From contig NZ_SDWW01000010.1 in the NCBI RefSeq assembly GCF_004168625.1, positions 1-64,000 of the forward strand: 64,000 bases of DNA. Direction: 5' to 3'. Positions 8,564 through 17,291 of this stretch are shown here, one piece after another (positions within the stretch are counted from its first letter, which is position 1; every line of letters begins with the position of its first letter). The stretch is from Pengzhenrongella frigida (GTDB lineage: Bacteria; Actinomycetota; Actinomycetes; Actinomycetales; Cellulomonadaceae). Below the pieces are notes generated by a model that saw only the letters and a list, made by a program, of their open reading frames with translations, did not search any database and was not told the origin of the DNA. Made by a program: the position numbers and the translations under genes.

Positions 8564-9384
8564 CGCGGTCCCCCTTCCGCGGCTTCCAGGCGGGCGGCGG
8601 TGGCGCGGAGCGTGCCGGTGATCGTGCTGCCTGCCGCGCGGATGCTGCGCAAGAGCGAGGAGTCCTCCCAGCCCGACCGACCCGCGAGCCGGTGCAGCGA
8701 CCCGGGGCGCGGCGGTTGCGAGCCGTGCGACAGCACGGCAGCGTGCTCCGGGTCCCAGGCCACCGTGGCCACCACTGGGAGGGACAGGACCTGGGAGACC
8801 TCGCGAGCGCTGAACGGTGCACGCTCGCCGACGAGCAGCACGCCGAGCGAACCGCTGGCACCCGCCCGGTCGAACCTGTCACGGAGCGTCTCGGCCCACG
8901 ACCTGGCCGCTGAGAGGGCGACGAGGTCGGTCCGAACGACCAGGAGCGCGAGATCGGCGGCCTCGATCAGCGGCTCCGGGCTGCCGAACAGCCCCAGTCG
9001 ACCGGCATCGACCACGATGTCCTGCCCGGTGTCGTCGAGTGAGCGCAGCGCCACGGTGAGCGGCTCCCACAGGCCGACGAGGCTGCGCGCCTGGTCGTGC
9101 GACCGGGTGCCCGGGATAAACCGCAGGCCCGACCCCGGCAGCTCGAGAGTGATCTCGGGGAGGGTGTCGAGCAGGAGTCGGCCGTCCTGCTGCGCGAGGG
9201 CCAGTTCGATCATCGCCTCGGGCGGCTGAATCGACCCGCGCAGGTACCCGGCGGCGACAGCGGAACCCCCAGTGGGGTCTGCCTCGACGAGCAGGCATGG
9301 CCGGTGCCACGTCAGGGCCAACCCCAGCGCGGTGGTCGTCACGCCGGGCGACCCGCTCGCCGAGGTCAGGACGATGAGGCTCAT
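8560..9384 (-). CDS. CpaE/TadZ-like MinD-family ATPase of the Tad locus
   Basis: 274 residues. It starts as a P-loop ParA/MinD protein, but the deviant Walker A reads SGSPGVTTTALGLA, with no lysine where KGGxGKT would have two. A DPTGGS segment and a DIVVDAGRLG (Walker B-like) segment follow. CpaE/TadZ proteins position the pilus machine in the cell and often have degenerate nucleotide sites. A 4-bp gap to the CpaB-like gene and an ATGA overlap with tadA place it in the operon. Confidence 0.8.
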   Translation of the reverse strand: MSLIVLTSASGSPGVTTTALGLALTWHRPCLLVEADPTGGSAVAAGYLRGSIQPPEAMIELALAQQDGRLLLDTLPEITLELPGSGLRFIPGTRSHDQARSLVGLWEPLTVALRSLDDTGQDIVVDAGRLGLFGSPEPLIEAADLALLVVRTDLVALSAARSWAETLRDRFDRAGASGSLGVLLVGERAPFSAREVSQVLSLPVVATVAWDPEHAAVLSHGSQPPRPGSLHRLAGRSGWEDSSLLRSIRAAGSTITGTLRATAARLEAAEGGPR

Positions 9385-9388
9385 CGGC

Positions 9389-10105
9389 TCACCGCTCCCG
9401 GGAGTCGAGGACGAGAACGACGTTCTCGGTCGCGGTCATCGCGGCCAGGGCCGTGGCGTCGGCGGTCGGCACCTGGACAGTGACGATCGTTTGCGCTCCC
9501 GCTCCCGTGGCGTCCGTGCCTGTTTGGGTACCGACGACGACCGCGCTGATCGAAGCGGGCGTGACATCGGTGGCGGTTCCGGTCGCCAGTTGCGGGGTCG
9601 CCACGACGCGGACCTGGTCTCCGGCCACCAGGGTGACGCCCGGCATCCGCGCCTGGGCCACGCCGATCCCGACCAGCGAGGCGCCCGCCGGCGGGACCGT
9701 GGTCTCGGTGACCGACTCGGTCGTCACCAGCGAACCCGCCGCGACGTCGAGGGCGGCCCGTTGCCCGACCAGGCTCGCCAGGTCCCCGCCGGGGAGGGTG
9801 TGCAGGGCGGGGTCGAGTTCGACGCGGACGGTCATCAGGTCCTCGCGCGCGATCACGGAGCCGCGCTCGATGGTCGAACGGGCCGCGACGACCTCCTGCG
9901 CCGTCGTCGTCGAGGCCAGCAACCAAACATTGCCCAGCGCGCCCAACGCGACGACCAGGACCATCGCGGCGAACAACCCCCAGCGCCGGCGGGCACGCGG
10001 CGGGGTGGGCACCTCGGTCGAGGGTGTCGAGCCGTTCAAGGGGCGAGTGGCAGCGGCTGTGCCACGCCCCGTCCGCGCCGGTGAGTTGACCGCGCTCGTC
10101 GTCAT
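9389..10105 (-). CDS. CpaB/RcpC-like SAF-domain protein
   Basis: 238 residues. A basic, Pro/Thr-rich N-terminus precedes one membrane helix (about residues 42-66). The SAF domain follows, with VVAARSTIERGSVIAREDL and the GQRAALDVAAGSLVT motif typical of CpaB and flagellar FlgA-like proteins. The C-terminal half is a small beta-rich domain. CpaB/RcpC proteins act at the cell envelope in Flp pilus assembly. The second gap (22 bp) before it contains no obvious terminator. Confidence 0.82.
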   Translation of the reverse strand: MTTSAVNSPARTGRGTAAATRPLNGSTPSTEVPTPPRARRRWGLFAAMVLVVALGALGNVWLLASTTTAQEVVAARSTIERGSVIAREDLMTVRVELDPALHTLPGGDLASLVGQRAALDVAAGSLVTTESVTETTVPPAGASLVGIGVAQARMPGVTLVAGDQVRVVATPQLATGTATDVTPASISAVVVGTQTGTDATGAGAQTIVTVQVPTADATALAAMTATENVVLVLDSRER

Positions 10106-10127
10106 GTCTGAGGCCTTTCGTCGCGGC

Positions 10128-11009
10128 TCATTGGGTGAGCACCTGCGCTTCGCCGATCGTCACGTCCGTCGCCTGGGTCAGGTCGAGCGTGATCGTTCCG
10201 GCCTGGCCGATGCCCGACCAGGCCACGACCCAGTGCGACGTCGCTCGCACTATGTGGGTGCCCTGCCGGGTATAGGTGTGCCCACAGTCCGGCGACGACG
10301 ACGCTCCATACGACGCCTGGTAGGGAGTCCCTGGTCCCGCGCACGTGACGACCTGTCCATCACCCATGTCCCAGGACACCCCGGCGACCTGCGCCGTGGC
10401 GGAGACGTCCCAGCCGCCCGCGGAAGCTGTGCGCGTGATGGGCCCGAAGGTCTTCGCGTCCGGAGCCGAGACCCACATCCAGTTCGGCATCCCCACCAGA
10501 CCGACCGACCCGGCCCTCGCCTCGGGAACGATCCCGACTCTCACGGCCTGGAGCTGCATCGACGCGACAGCCTGCTGGGCGAGGGCCGCCGGGTCCGGCG
10601 GTGCGGCAGGCGCGGCGAGCGACCAGTACGGAATCAGGTAGCCGGCGACGAACATGCCGCCGAGCCCTGTCGGGACCTCGCAGTGGTAGATCGCGCCATC
10701 CGTATGCCCCGCCCAGACCGCCTCAGTCTGCGGTGGCTGCGGATCTGCAAGGCCGACGGGCAAGCAGTCCTGGCCGTCAATCTGGATGATCGGGATGGTC
10801 GGGGTGCCGCCCGAACCACCTCCCGGGCTTGAGCCCGATCCCCCGCTGTCACCGGGGGTGGCGGGAGTCCCCGCCCACACCATGCAGACGCCGAACAAGT
10901 TGTAAGACGTGCACGTCGCTCCGTCGGCCAACGCCATCGGCGCGCCCACCCCGACAAGCACCCCCGCGATGGCGACTGCCGCCAGCAGTCGGCGCGTCAG
11001 CCACTGCAC
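10128..11009 (-). CDS. Secreted protein of the Tad locus, possibly PKD-like
   Basis: 293 residues from a GTG at 11009 that overlaps the lipoprotein gene by 13 bp; a longer start would only add out-of-context residues. A signal peptide of about 30 residues ends in APMALA before DGAT. A Gly/Ser-rich stretch and a region with TCAGPGTPY and CGHTYTRQGTH follow; the HxYxxxG(T)H pattern near the end resembles the core of PKD/Ig-like domains. Probably extracellular or wall-associated. I do not recognise a named family. Four or more Cys could form disulfides. Confidence 0.7.
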   Translation of the reverse strand: MQWLTRRLLAAVAIAGVLVGVGAPMALADGATCTSYNLFGVCMVWAGTPATPGDSGGSGSSPGGGSGGTPTIPIIQIDGQDCLPVGLADPQPPQTEAVWAGHTDGAIYHCEVPTGLGGMFVAGYLIPYWSLAAPAAPPDPAALAQQAVASMQLQAVRVGIVPEARAGSVGLVGMPNWMWVSAPDAKTFGPITRTASAGGWDVSATAQVAGVSWDMGDGQVVTCAGPGTPYQASYGASSSPDCGHTYTRQGTHIVRATSHWVVAWSGIGQAGTITLDLTQATDVTIGEAQVLTQ

Positions 11010-11614
11010 GCCGAGTCCTCTGCCGGGACGACATAGCCGACTCGCCACTGCGCCTGGTTCGGGTACTCGTAGTTGTAGACGGAGACCTCGAGGGGGCTCG
11101 TCGCTGCCCGGTCGGGCGGCACGATCGACTGCCCGGCCTTGTCCACCACGTTGTAGCCGCTCACGTCAGCGCAGACAACGAGCACGACGGTCGGCACGAC
11201 CGGCGGCGACGCCGCAGGGTCGCTCGCCAGGTCGACGCCCTGCATCTGTATCGAGGCGGGGGCGATCTCACCGACGACACGAGTCTCCATCGCCTGGGCG
11301 CTGGTCAGGGCGTTCTTGAGGTTGACCAGCTCGGTCCCGATCGCGACGGTGTCGAAGCAGGTGGGCTCGGTCGTGGGCGGATCCGACAGGCAGTCCGTCT
11401 GCGCCCGGAGGTAGGCGCGGACCACTTCCTCTGCCCTGAGCTCCGCGTCGCCTTCAGGCGAAGATGAGGGTGTGGGCGACGTTGCCGGGGGTGTTGACGG
11501 CGCGCCCGTCTCAACGGGGGACGGCGGAGTCGGGTCGCCGGTGCAACCTGCGGCGGACATGACGACGAGCGCGGCGAACACGACGCTCAGCGCCCGTCGA
11601 TCGGGTCTTGTCAT
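10997..11614 (-). CDS. Putative lipoprotein, first gene of the Tad operon
   Basis: 205 residues. The signal sequence ends in the lipobox SAAGC (Cys at about 23), followed by a Pro/Ser/Thr-rich linker to about residue 52. The remaining 150 residues form a NTF2/SnoaL-like sized domain with four Cys. A GGGGGG-rich ribosome-binding site precedes the ATG. As first gene of the operon, its upstream region (11,615-11,868) should hold the tad promoter; an inverted repeat lies there (11,671-11,684). The role is unknown; it may be an envelope accessory of pilus assembly. Confidence 0.75.
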   Translation of the reverse strand: MTRPDRRALSVVFAALVVMSAAGCTGDPTPPSPVETGAPSTPPATSPTPSSSPEGDAELRAEEVVRAYLRAQTDCLSDPPTTEPTCFDTVAIGTELVNLKNALTSAQAMETRVVGEIAPASIQMQGVDLASDPAASPPVVPTVVLVVCADVSGYNVVDKAGQSIVPPDRAATSPLEVSVYNYEYPNQAQWRVGYVVPAEDSACSG

Positions 11615-11670
11615 CTGCCCCCCTACGCTTCGTCGCCCTCAGGCGGCTGGTGAAGCCGGCGTGCTCACTG

Positions 11671-11684
11671 TCAACTCAAGTTGA
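11671..11684. promoter_or_regulatory. Inverted repeat upstream of the Tad operon
   Basis: TCAACT-CA-AGTTGA: perfect 6-bp arms with a 2-bp spacer, 57 bp upstream of the first Tad gene. On the minus strand the left arm forms part of TTGACA, a consensus -35, but no good -10 sits 17 bp on. Possible operator. Confidence 0.35.
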
Positions 11685-11868
11685 TCCTTAAACGCTAGTG
11701 CCTATGGTGCATATTGGCTACGTCGGCGTCCGACCGCTGTGGATGACCGAGCCGCCTGAACGACGGATGGCACTCGGACCAGCAAGCTTGCAGCCGTCCT
11801 CCCCCGCAGGACGGGACGCCAGTCATGCTAGGGAAAGCGACGCTTACTGGGGTGCAAACGACGCATTT

Positions 11869-12291
11869 CTACCGACGCAGTGCGTTCTTGACCTCAGCCG
11901 TGTCGACTCCGAGCGCCAGGGCGATGGAGTCGAGGGTCGCCGATGACGGCAGTCGTCGGCGCCCCTGCGCCTCCCAGCGTTTGAGCGAGGCGGCGGACAG
12001 ATGAACCGCGTGCGCGAGCTCCTCAACACTGAGTCCTGCGGAAAACCGGAGCCACCGCAGGCCGGGTCCGCCGTCGGGCGCGACGAGCAGAGCGGCCACC
12101 GGCACGCCTAGGGCGCGCGCCACTGCGTGCAGAAGTTGCGGGCTCCGAGGCCGGGCCTCACCGCGCTCCCACATTGAGACGCGCTCCCCGCCCACGACCC
12201 CGACCTCATGCGCCAGCTCGTGCTGCGTCAGCCCAGCGCGTATCCGCGCCGCGCGGAGCGCAGCGCCGTCGATCCAGGGTGCGGTCTCCAT
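11869..12291 (-). CDS. Tandem helix-turn-helix (XRE-type) regulator
   Basis: 140 residues from the ATG at 12291; a longer reading would add a non-conserved Arg/Pro-rich extension. Two complete HTH_3 domains lie in a row: residues about 9-66 (LRAARIRAGLTQHELA) and about 78-135 (LRWLRFSAGLSVEELA), each ending with an ALGV helix. Such double-headed XRE proteins usually bind DNA as regulators; the target is unknown. It stands alone between the Tad operon and the DUF262 operon, both also on the minus strand, and could control either. Confidence 0.82.
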   Translation of the reverse strand: METAPWIDGAALRAARIRAGLTQHELAHEVGVVGGERVSMWERGEARPRSPQLLHAVARALGVPVAALLVAPDGGPGLRWLRFSAGLSVEELAHAVHLSAASLKRWEAQGRRRLPSSATLDSIALALGVDTAEVKNALRR

Positions 12292-12558
12292 GGCAGAACC
12301 AACCCTAGGGCCGTGGAACCGAAGGCTCCGTTCTGTAGCTCGGCGGCCGGCGGGCTGCGGGCTGGGCCCGATAGCGGCGAGCCGGTGCTCTCCGCTGGAC
12401 TTCGCGGCCGGCAAACCGCCCTATTGCGTGACGCTCTCCGCCGATCAACTGCGAGACCGACGACGACGTACTGGTCGGGCTCTTTCACAAAGTCGACCCC
12501 CTGCGCGACACGCTCGTCACTGCGCAGGACTGCCACTCGCGATCGACGGAGCCGTTCT

Positions 12559-14886
12559 CTACAGTCCAGCCTCGAGTAGGGCGCGGACGAGTCGGACGCC
12601 GAACAGGATTCGGTCCTGGGAGTCTGGGCCGGTTTCATCGCCAGAGGCTTTCGCGACCCGGACCAAGAGCTTCGGTTCCTCGCCGTCGATCTCGACCGCA
12701 CCCAAGGCGTACGCGGCGGCCTTGAACGCGCCCGCATGCTCGTCAGCACTAGGTGGCAGCAACTCGTACCCGGCGGGGACGCAACGAACGCCTACCCCGC
12801 TGTGCGCGAGCCGTAGCCACCGCGGGTCCCATTCGTAACCGGAGAAGGATGGTCGTTGAACCTCGTCCAGCTCGCCCATCTCGCGATAGATCGTGAGCAG
12901 GTAGGGATCGTGGTGGTAGGCGTTTCGGTACTTCTTGCCGCCGGGGAGGTTGGTGAGACTGAAGCCCATCCGTCGTCCGTGGGCGTAGTAGCGGCCGGAG
13001 GCACCGGCGCGCATGCCGCGGTACTTCACGGCGTAGTAGCGCCAGTCGTAACTGGCGGCCGCCTCACATTCATGTAGCCAGTCGGCCTGGATCTGCTCGA
13101 GCGTCGCGCGGAGAGGGCTCGGAGAACCGGCAACAGCGTCGAGGAACATTCCGAGCACGGTGGCGGTGTTGGCCGCATCCGTGCGCGTGCGTCCAACCAG
13201 CACTTCGCGCCACGAGTCGCTGTACTCGCGATCCCAGGTGCCGAACTGGAACGACTCGGAGTCTGTCAGTGTGCCGTTTCGTTGGCGCGGCCACTGGTAC
13301 TCCCCGAAGGTCAGCAGGGCACCGGTGGTGTCCCACCACAGGCTCGGGTCGGCCATGAGCTTGTCGAAGGTGGCCCAACGAGACGCGAGCGTCTGCGCCT
13401 CCAGCGCGAATGCGGTGGTCGAGCCTTTCAGGAGAATGTGATCCTCCATCTTCTGCAGTGTTCGGGCGAGCTCGGGATGCTCGAGGACGAAGGCCCGCTT
13501 GTCGGATTCGTCGCTGATCTGGGCGACAGCGAAGGTGTTGCCAGGCTGAGGGAGAGTGCCGTGCGTGATCAGCGCGCGGGTGTCGGCCACAAGTCTCGGC
13601 ATCCGCTCGGCGCGCATCTCGTACTGTGATCCCTCGATGAGGTTGCGGAGCGCCCGCAACCGGGCCGGGAACTCATCGGTCTCGCCAGCCAGGTTAAGGA
13701 CGACTGCGTAGAGCAGCAGGGTCTGACCAAAGGTGAACGTGCGGTTGCCTCCGCCGCCGGCGTCTCCGTAGTTGCGGCAGGCAGCTTCGAACAGATTGGC
13801 GTTGGGATCACGGAAGAACAACGGAAGCCGATCGTCGGCCACGTCGGCTGACGACTTTTCGAAGAGGTCGGCGAACATCGCCGTGACGTCCAGGCCTTTC
13901 CACACGTTGAAGGCGCTGAGCAAGAACGCGAGGTGTCCACCTCTCCGCGGGTTCGTTTCGCCGAACACACGAGCCGCGCGCTGGAGCCGGGTCGATACCC
14001 CGGCACCCGATCCGAGTTGGTCGTCGCTCCACTCACACACTTCGGTGACGAAGTCGAAGTAGCGAAGGAACTCGTCGTCCACAAGGTCGTCGTCGCCGCG
14101 GAAACGCCACAAGAGGTCCGCCCACACGGTGTCTGCCTTGAGAGCGAACTCCGTCGATTCAACCGGCGACCACTCAATCACCTTCTCGAAGCGCGCCTTG
14201 AAGTTCTCGAAGTCCGTGAGGGGCTTTCCCCGGGAGTTCATCTTCACGTAGAGATCCTCGGCCGAGCCCATGTCGGGGAGCGGGAGAAGGTGGAAGGAGA
14301 TCGCGGGGTTGTCTGCGTCAGTGAGCCGCTCCCATGCCTGGAGCGCGTCCACGTCGCCGAACTCGTCGTCGATCGCGTCGAGCATGACGAGCATCGAGTT
14401 GATAGTTGGGTCGTATCGCCAAACGAACAGGTACCACGGCTGGTCCTTGACCCACCCCGACAGGGTTCCGACATCCGCGCTCGGGAGGGAGACCGCCAGC
14501 CGATGGCAGAACCGGCGGGCGCTCGGACGCGTCTCGTAGGTGAAGTTGATCCACGCGGAGTCCTCTTTCAGGTTGCCGCTTCGCGAGGCCAAGTACCAGT
14601 GCAGAAGGAACAGCGTGGTCAGCCGCTGCTGGCCGTCGAGCGGCTGGAGCGTGCCGTCCTGCTTGAGCTCGCCGTAGACGAAGTCGAGGCTGACGGGCTG
14701 CGGGTGGCTCCCGGAGACCGCACCCCTAAGGACCCCGAGGAAGATGCGGCGGATCTCGTCGATCTTCTCGCCGCGGCGGCCTTGAGCGTAGTCGCGCTGG
14801 ATGAGCGGGATCTCGATCCGAGTGATGACTTCTCCGTGAGCCCTCTCCGGGGAGAACATGCGACTGAAGGACTCGATGCGGCTCAT
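12559..14886 (-). CDS. DUF262 (GmrS-like) protein without HNH domain
   Basis: 775 residues. The N-terminus has the DUF262 signature: IPLIQRDYAQGR near residue 27 and PLDGQQRLTTLF near residue 80, the ParB/Srx-like nucleotide-binding motif of GmrS-type proteins. The long remainder is mostly helical; I see no HNH/DUF1524 motif. The final 120 residues have an Arg/Tyr-rich segment. The ATG overlaps the stop of the upstream DUF262-DUF1524 gene (ATGA), so the two are almost certainly made together. Related GmrSD proteins restrict modified phage DNA; that function is inferred here. Confidence 0.82.
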   Translation of the reverse strand: MSRIESFSRMFSPERAHGEVITRIEIPLIQRDYAQGRRGEKIDEIRRIFLGVLRGAVSGSHPQPVSLDFVYGELKQDGTLQPLDGQQRLTTLFLLHWYLASRSGNLKEDSAWINFTYETRPSARRFCHRLAVSLPSADVGTLSGWVKDQPWYLFVWRYDPTINSMLVMLDAIDDEFGDVDALQAWERLTDADNPAISFHLLPLPDMGSAEDLYVKMNSRGKPLTDFENFKARFEKVIEWSPVESTEFALKADTVWADLLWRFRGDDDLVDDEFLRYFDFVTEVCEWSDDQLGSGAGVSTRLQRAARVFGETNPRRGGHLAFLLSAFNVWKGLDVTAMFADLFEKSSADVADDRLPLFFRDPNANLFEAACRNYGDAGGGGNRTFTFGQTLLLYAVVLNLAGETDEFPARLRALRNLIEGSQYEMRAERMPRLVADTRALITHGTLPQPGNTFAVAQISDESDKRAFVLEHPELARTLQKMEDHILLKGSTTAFALEAQTLASRWATFDKLMADPSLWWDTTGALLTFGEYQWPRQRNGTLTDSESFQFGTWDREYSDSWREVLVGRTRTDAANTATVLGMFLDAVAGSPSPLRATLEQIQADWLHECEAAASYDWRYYAVKYRGMRAGASGRYYAHGRRMGFSLTNLPGGKKYRNAYHHDPYLLTIYREMGELDEVQRPSFSGYEWDPRWLRLAHSGVGVRCVPAGYELLPPSADEHAGAFKAAAYALGAVEIDGEEPKLLVRVAKASGDETGPDSQDRILFGVRLVRALLEAGL

Positions 14887-16700
14887 GATGCGTCCGCCAC
14901 TTTGGTCTCAGGCAGGAGGTATTGGGTGAGCTCGCGCTCGATGGCGGTCATATACGCCTGGCGGTCCTGTGGGCCCCAGAAGTGGAGCTGTTGTGCACGA
15001 CGCTCGGTGTAGTACTTGAGGAAGACGTTGCGGGTGCAGATCGGGATGTACGACCCCTTGCGGTCGAGGCCGAGTACGAGTTGCCGCTTCGCCTCGAACA
15101 CCCAGTTGTTAAGCGTGCTGTTGTCGTTCTTCTCCAATAGTGCGAGATTGCTGAGCGCATGCTCCTCCGGCGTGACATCGACGTCGGGAGACGAGTAGAT
15201 CGCGCGTAGCTCCGTCTCAAGTTCCTGGAACTTCTCCAGCGTCAGTGCAGCGAGCGTCTCGTCGATCCGATCCGATAGATCCTCGACCTCCTTGGCCTCG
15301 AGGTTCGGCATGCCCGACAGGGCGTCCCTGTGCTGGCGCAGCCACTCTGTCCACTGCTCGACGGTGTTGAGACCTTCGGAGTTCTGGGCGTGGATGTGCT
15401 CAAGGGACCAACTCCGGGCGGCATACGTGTGGAAGGAGAACCGCTCGGTGGAGTTGGTCAGTTTCCGCACCGCCTCGACGTTCATAAGCAGGAGTGCTCG
15501 CCGGATCTTCGCGTCGTCCTCGCCGTACGCAAGGTCACGCAATGCCGAAAGCGTCAGGTTCAGACCAACACGACGGCCGCTGGCGATCGTCTTGTCGAGG
15601 CTCTCGACGAACTGCCTTCTCGTCGCCCCGACTGCGAGACCGAGCACGCTACCGAACGGGAGTCCACACGCGGTCAGGTAGCCGATCTTGTGGAACGGTT
15701 CGCGTTCCTCGAACCAGCCGGTGAGTAGTGAGTGAAGATCGACGACGTGATCCCAGAGATGGGCGGCACCCTGGCCCGCCTTCACGTCGTGGTCGCAGAG
15801 CAGGCACGCGAAGACGCCAGGCTGGACGATCGCTCTGCGCAAGGTTTCGAACGTGTGGAAGCTCGATCGGTCGCGTCCGCGCAGCGGCTTCCGCTCGCCG
15901 GTGTCCTTACCGTCGCGGGCCCGTAACCGATCAGACAGCTGGTCGGCGATCGTGTCGAGGAGCAGGCTGATGTGCGTCGCCTCGTCGTCGGACCTCGCCG
16001 TCAGGAACGCCCAAAGCTCCGGATTGCGCAGGTCGCGCTCGATCGCATCCCACTCCGCGGCGACGCTGAGAGCGCGGTCCGTTCCATCCACCTCTCGGCT
16101 GAGGGACAGCAGGAGTGCCTTCACGAGCTCGGCATCGGTCAACGGGATGCGGCCGACGTTCAGGCGCGTGAACAACTCGATGGAGTCGGTGGTCTCGGGT
16201 GCTTCGTACCAGATCACCTTCACGCGGCGCGAAAGCGCCGAGTAGATCTCGAACGCCGACGTCGAGGCGTCGTCCTGCCGATCGAGCCACGCGCCGATCG
16301 CCTGCCATGCAGTGAACATGTGGAAGAAATCGATGTTTTCGCCGGCCTTCTCCTTGGTGGGTTCCAGGAGAAATTCCGCGCTCAGCGGTCTCGTCTCGTA
16401 CTCGATTGTGTACTTCACTTCTGCCATGGGGACGTAGGCCTTGAAGTAGCGGACGATGAGAGCCAGCGTCGTGAGTCGCTGTTGCCCGTCAATCAGCTCC
16501 CAACGGTTGTCCCCCAGGGGCTTCACAACGATGGGCTGCAAGTAGTAGGTGGACCCTTCACTGCCTCGGATGTCCTCAAGCAGCCGGGTGACTTCGATCT
16601 CGGTCCATCGATAGCCGCGCTGGTACCTGGGGACGAAGAACTTCCCCGAGATCTTCCCGACCTCCAGCCCGTCGAACGTTCCAGCGTCCTTGTCGGCCAT
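14883..16700 (-). CDS. DUF262-DUF1524 (GmrSD-like) putative restriction protein
   Basis: 605 residues from the ATG at 16700, preceded by GAGGGG. The DUF262 half shows FVPRYQRGYRW and LIDGQQRLTTLALI. The DUF1524 half has the His-Me/HNH-type motif LEHIHAQ (His435) and the downstream SNLALLEKNDNSTLNN segment that completes the nuclease fold in this family. GmrSD (type IV restriction) and SspE have the same two domains. It is first in a two-gene operon with a second, nuclease-less DUF262 protein. Likely phage defence (inference). Confidence 0.85.
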   Translation of the reverse strand: MADKDAGTFDGLEVGKISGKFFVPRYQRGYRWTEIEVTRLLEDIRGSEGSTYYLQPIVVKPLGDNRWELIDGQQRLTTLALIVRYFKAYVPMAEVKYTIEYETRPLSAEFLLEPTKEKAGENIDFFHMFTAWQAIGAWLDRQDDASTSAFEIYSALSRRVKVIWYEAPETTDSIELFTRLNVGRIPLTDAELVKALLLSLSREVDGTDRALSVAAEWDAIERDLRNPELWAFLTARSDDEATHISLLLDTIADQLSDRLRARDGKDTGERKPLRGRDRSSFHTFETLRRAIVQPGVFACLLCDHDVKAGQGAAHLWDHVVDLHSLLTGWFEEREPFHKIGYLTACGLPFGSVLGLAVGATRRQFVESLDKTIASGRRVGLNLTLSALRDLAYGEDDAKIRRALLLMNVEAVRKLTNSTERFSFHTYAARSWSLEHIHAQNSEGLNTVEQWTEWLRQHRDALSGMPNLEAKEVEDLSDRIDETLAALTLEKFQELETELRAIYSSPDVDVTPEEHALSNLALLEKNDNSTLNNWVFEAKRQLVLGLDRKGSYIPICTRNVFLKYYTERRAQQLHFWGPQDRQAYMTAIERELTQYLLPETKVADAS

Positions 16701-17291
16701 ACATGGTCCCCTCGATCGTCTTTGCAACCCCCATCATGCCGTGGGCACGACCCTGAGTGATTCGGGCGACTTGGCCTGGCGGGCACGACGTTGTGATCCT
16801 CTGAGGGGTACGAGGTCTCGTGGTACCCGGTCACTCTCGGGCAGCGCGATCGCCACATGCGGATAAGTCGGTTCCCGCACCGCCTGCCCCCGCGCGGCGG
16901 CGTCATCCTCCCCCGAGTGAGAACTGGGCCCCATCGGACGGGTTCACCATGCGCTGCCGCAACCCCAGTCGCTGTCGAGGGCCTACTACTGCGCGTCGAT
17001 CAGCCAGCGGGCGTGGGCGACGGCGTCGCGGCTGACGGCGTAGGTGGCTATGCGGCTAGCCGGTCATGTTCGGTGGATGGACGCCGCTGCGATCGAGGAA
17101 CACGGTCGAGGGTCCACCACAAGCTGCTCGCGCACCTGCCGGCGGCCGATGACGACGACGTACGCCCGTGCCCTGACCGCCGCGTGGGAACTGCAGCGCG
17201 ACGCCTGACTCAGCGGCGCGTGGGCGCCAAAAGCGCCACGCACTCGACGTGGTGAATCATCTGGAACAAGCGGACGTCACTCCAGGAGAGC
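16701..17291. other. Intergenic region, no supported gene
   Basis: 591 bp between the DUF262 operon and the coiled-coil membrane protein. All ORFs here are short, Arg/Pro-rich and unconvincing. Two short peptide-like stretches (about 20-25 codons near 16,990-17,060 minus and 17,149-17,208 plus) look like gene tails and may be debris of former genes. The DUF262 promoter should lie at its left edge. Confidence 0.5.
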
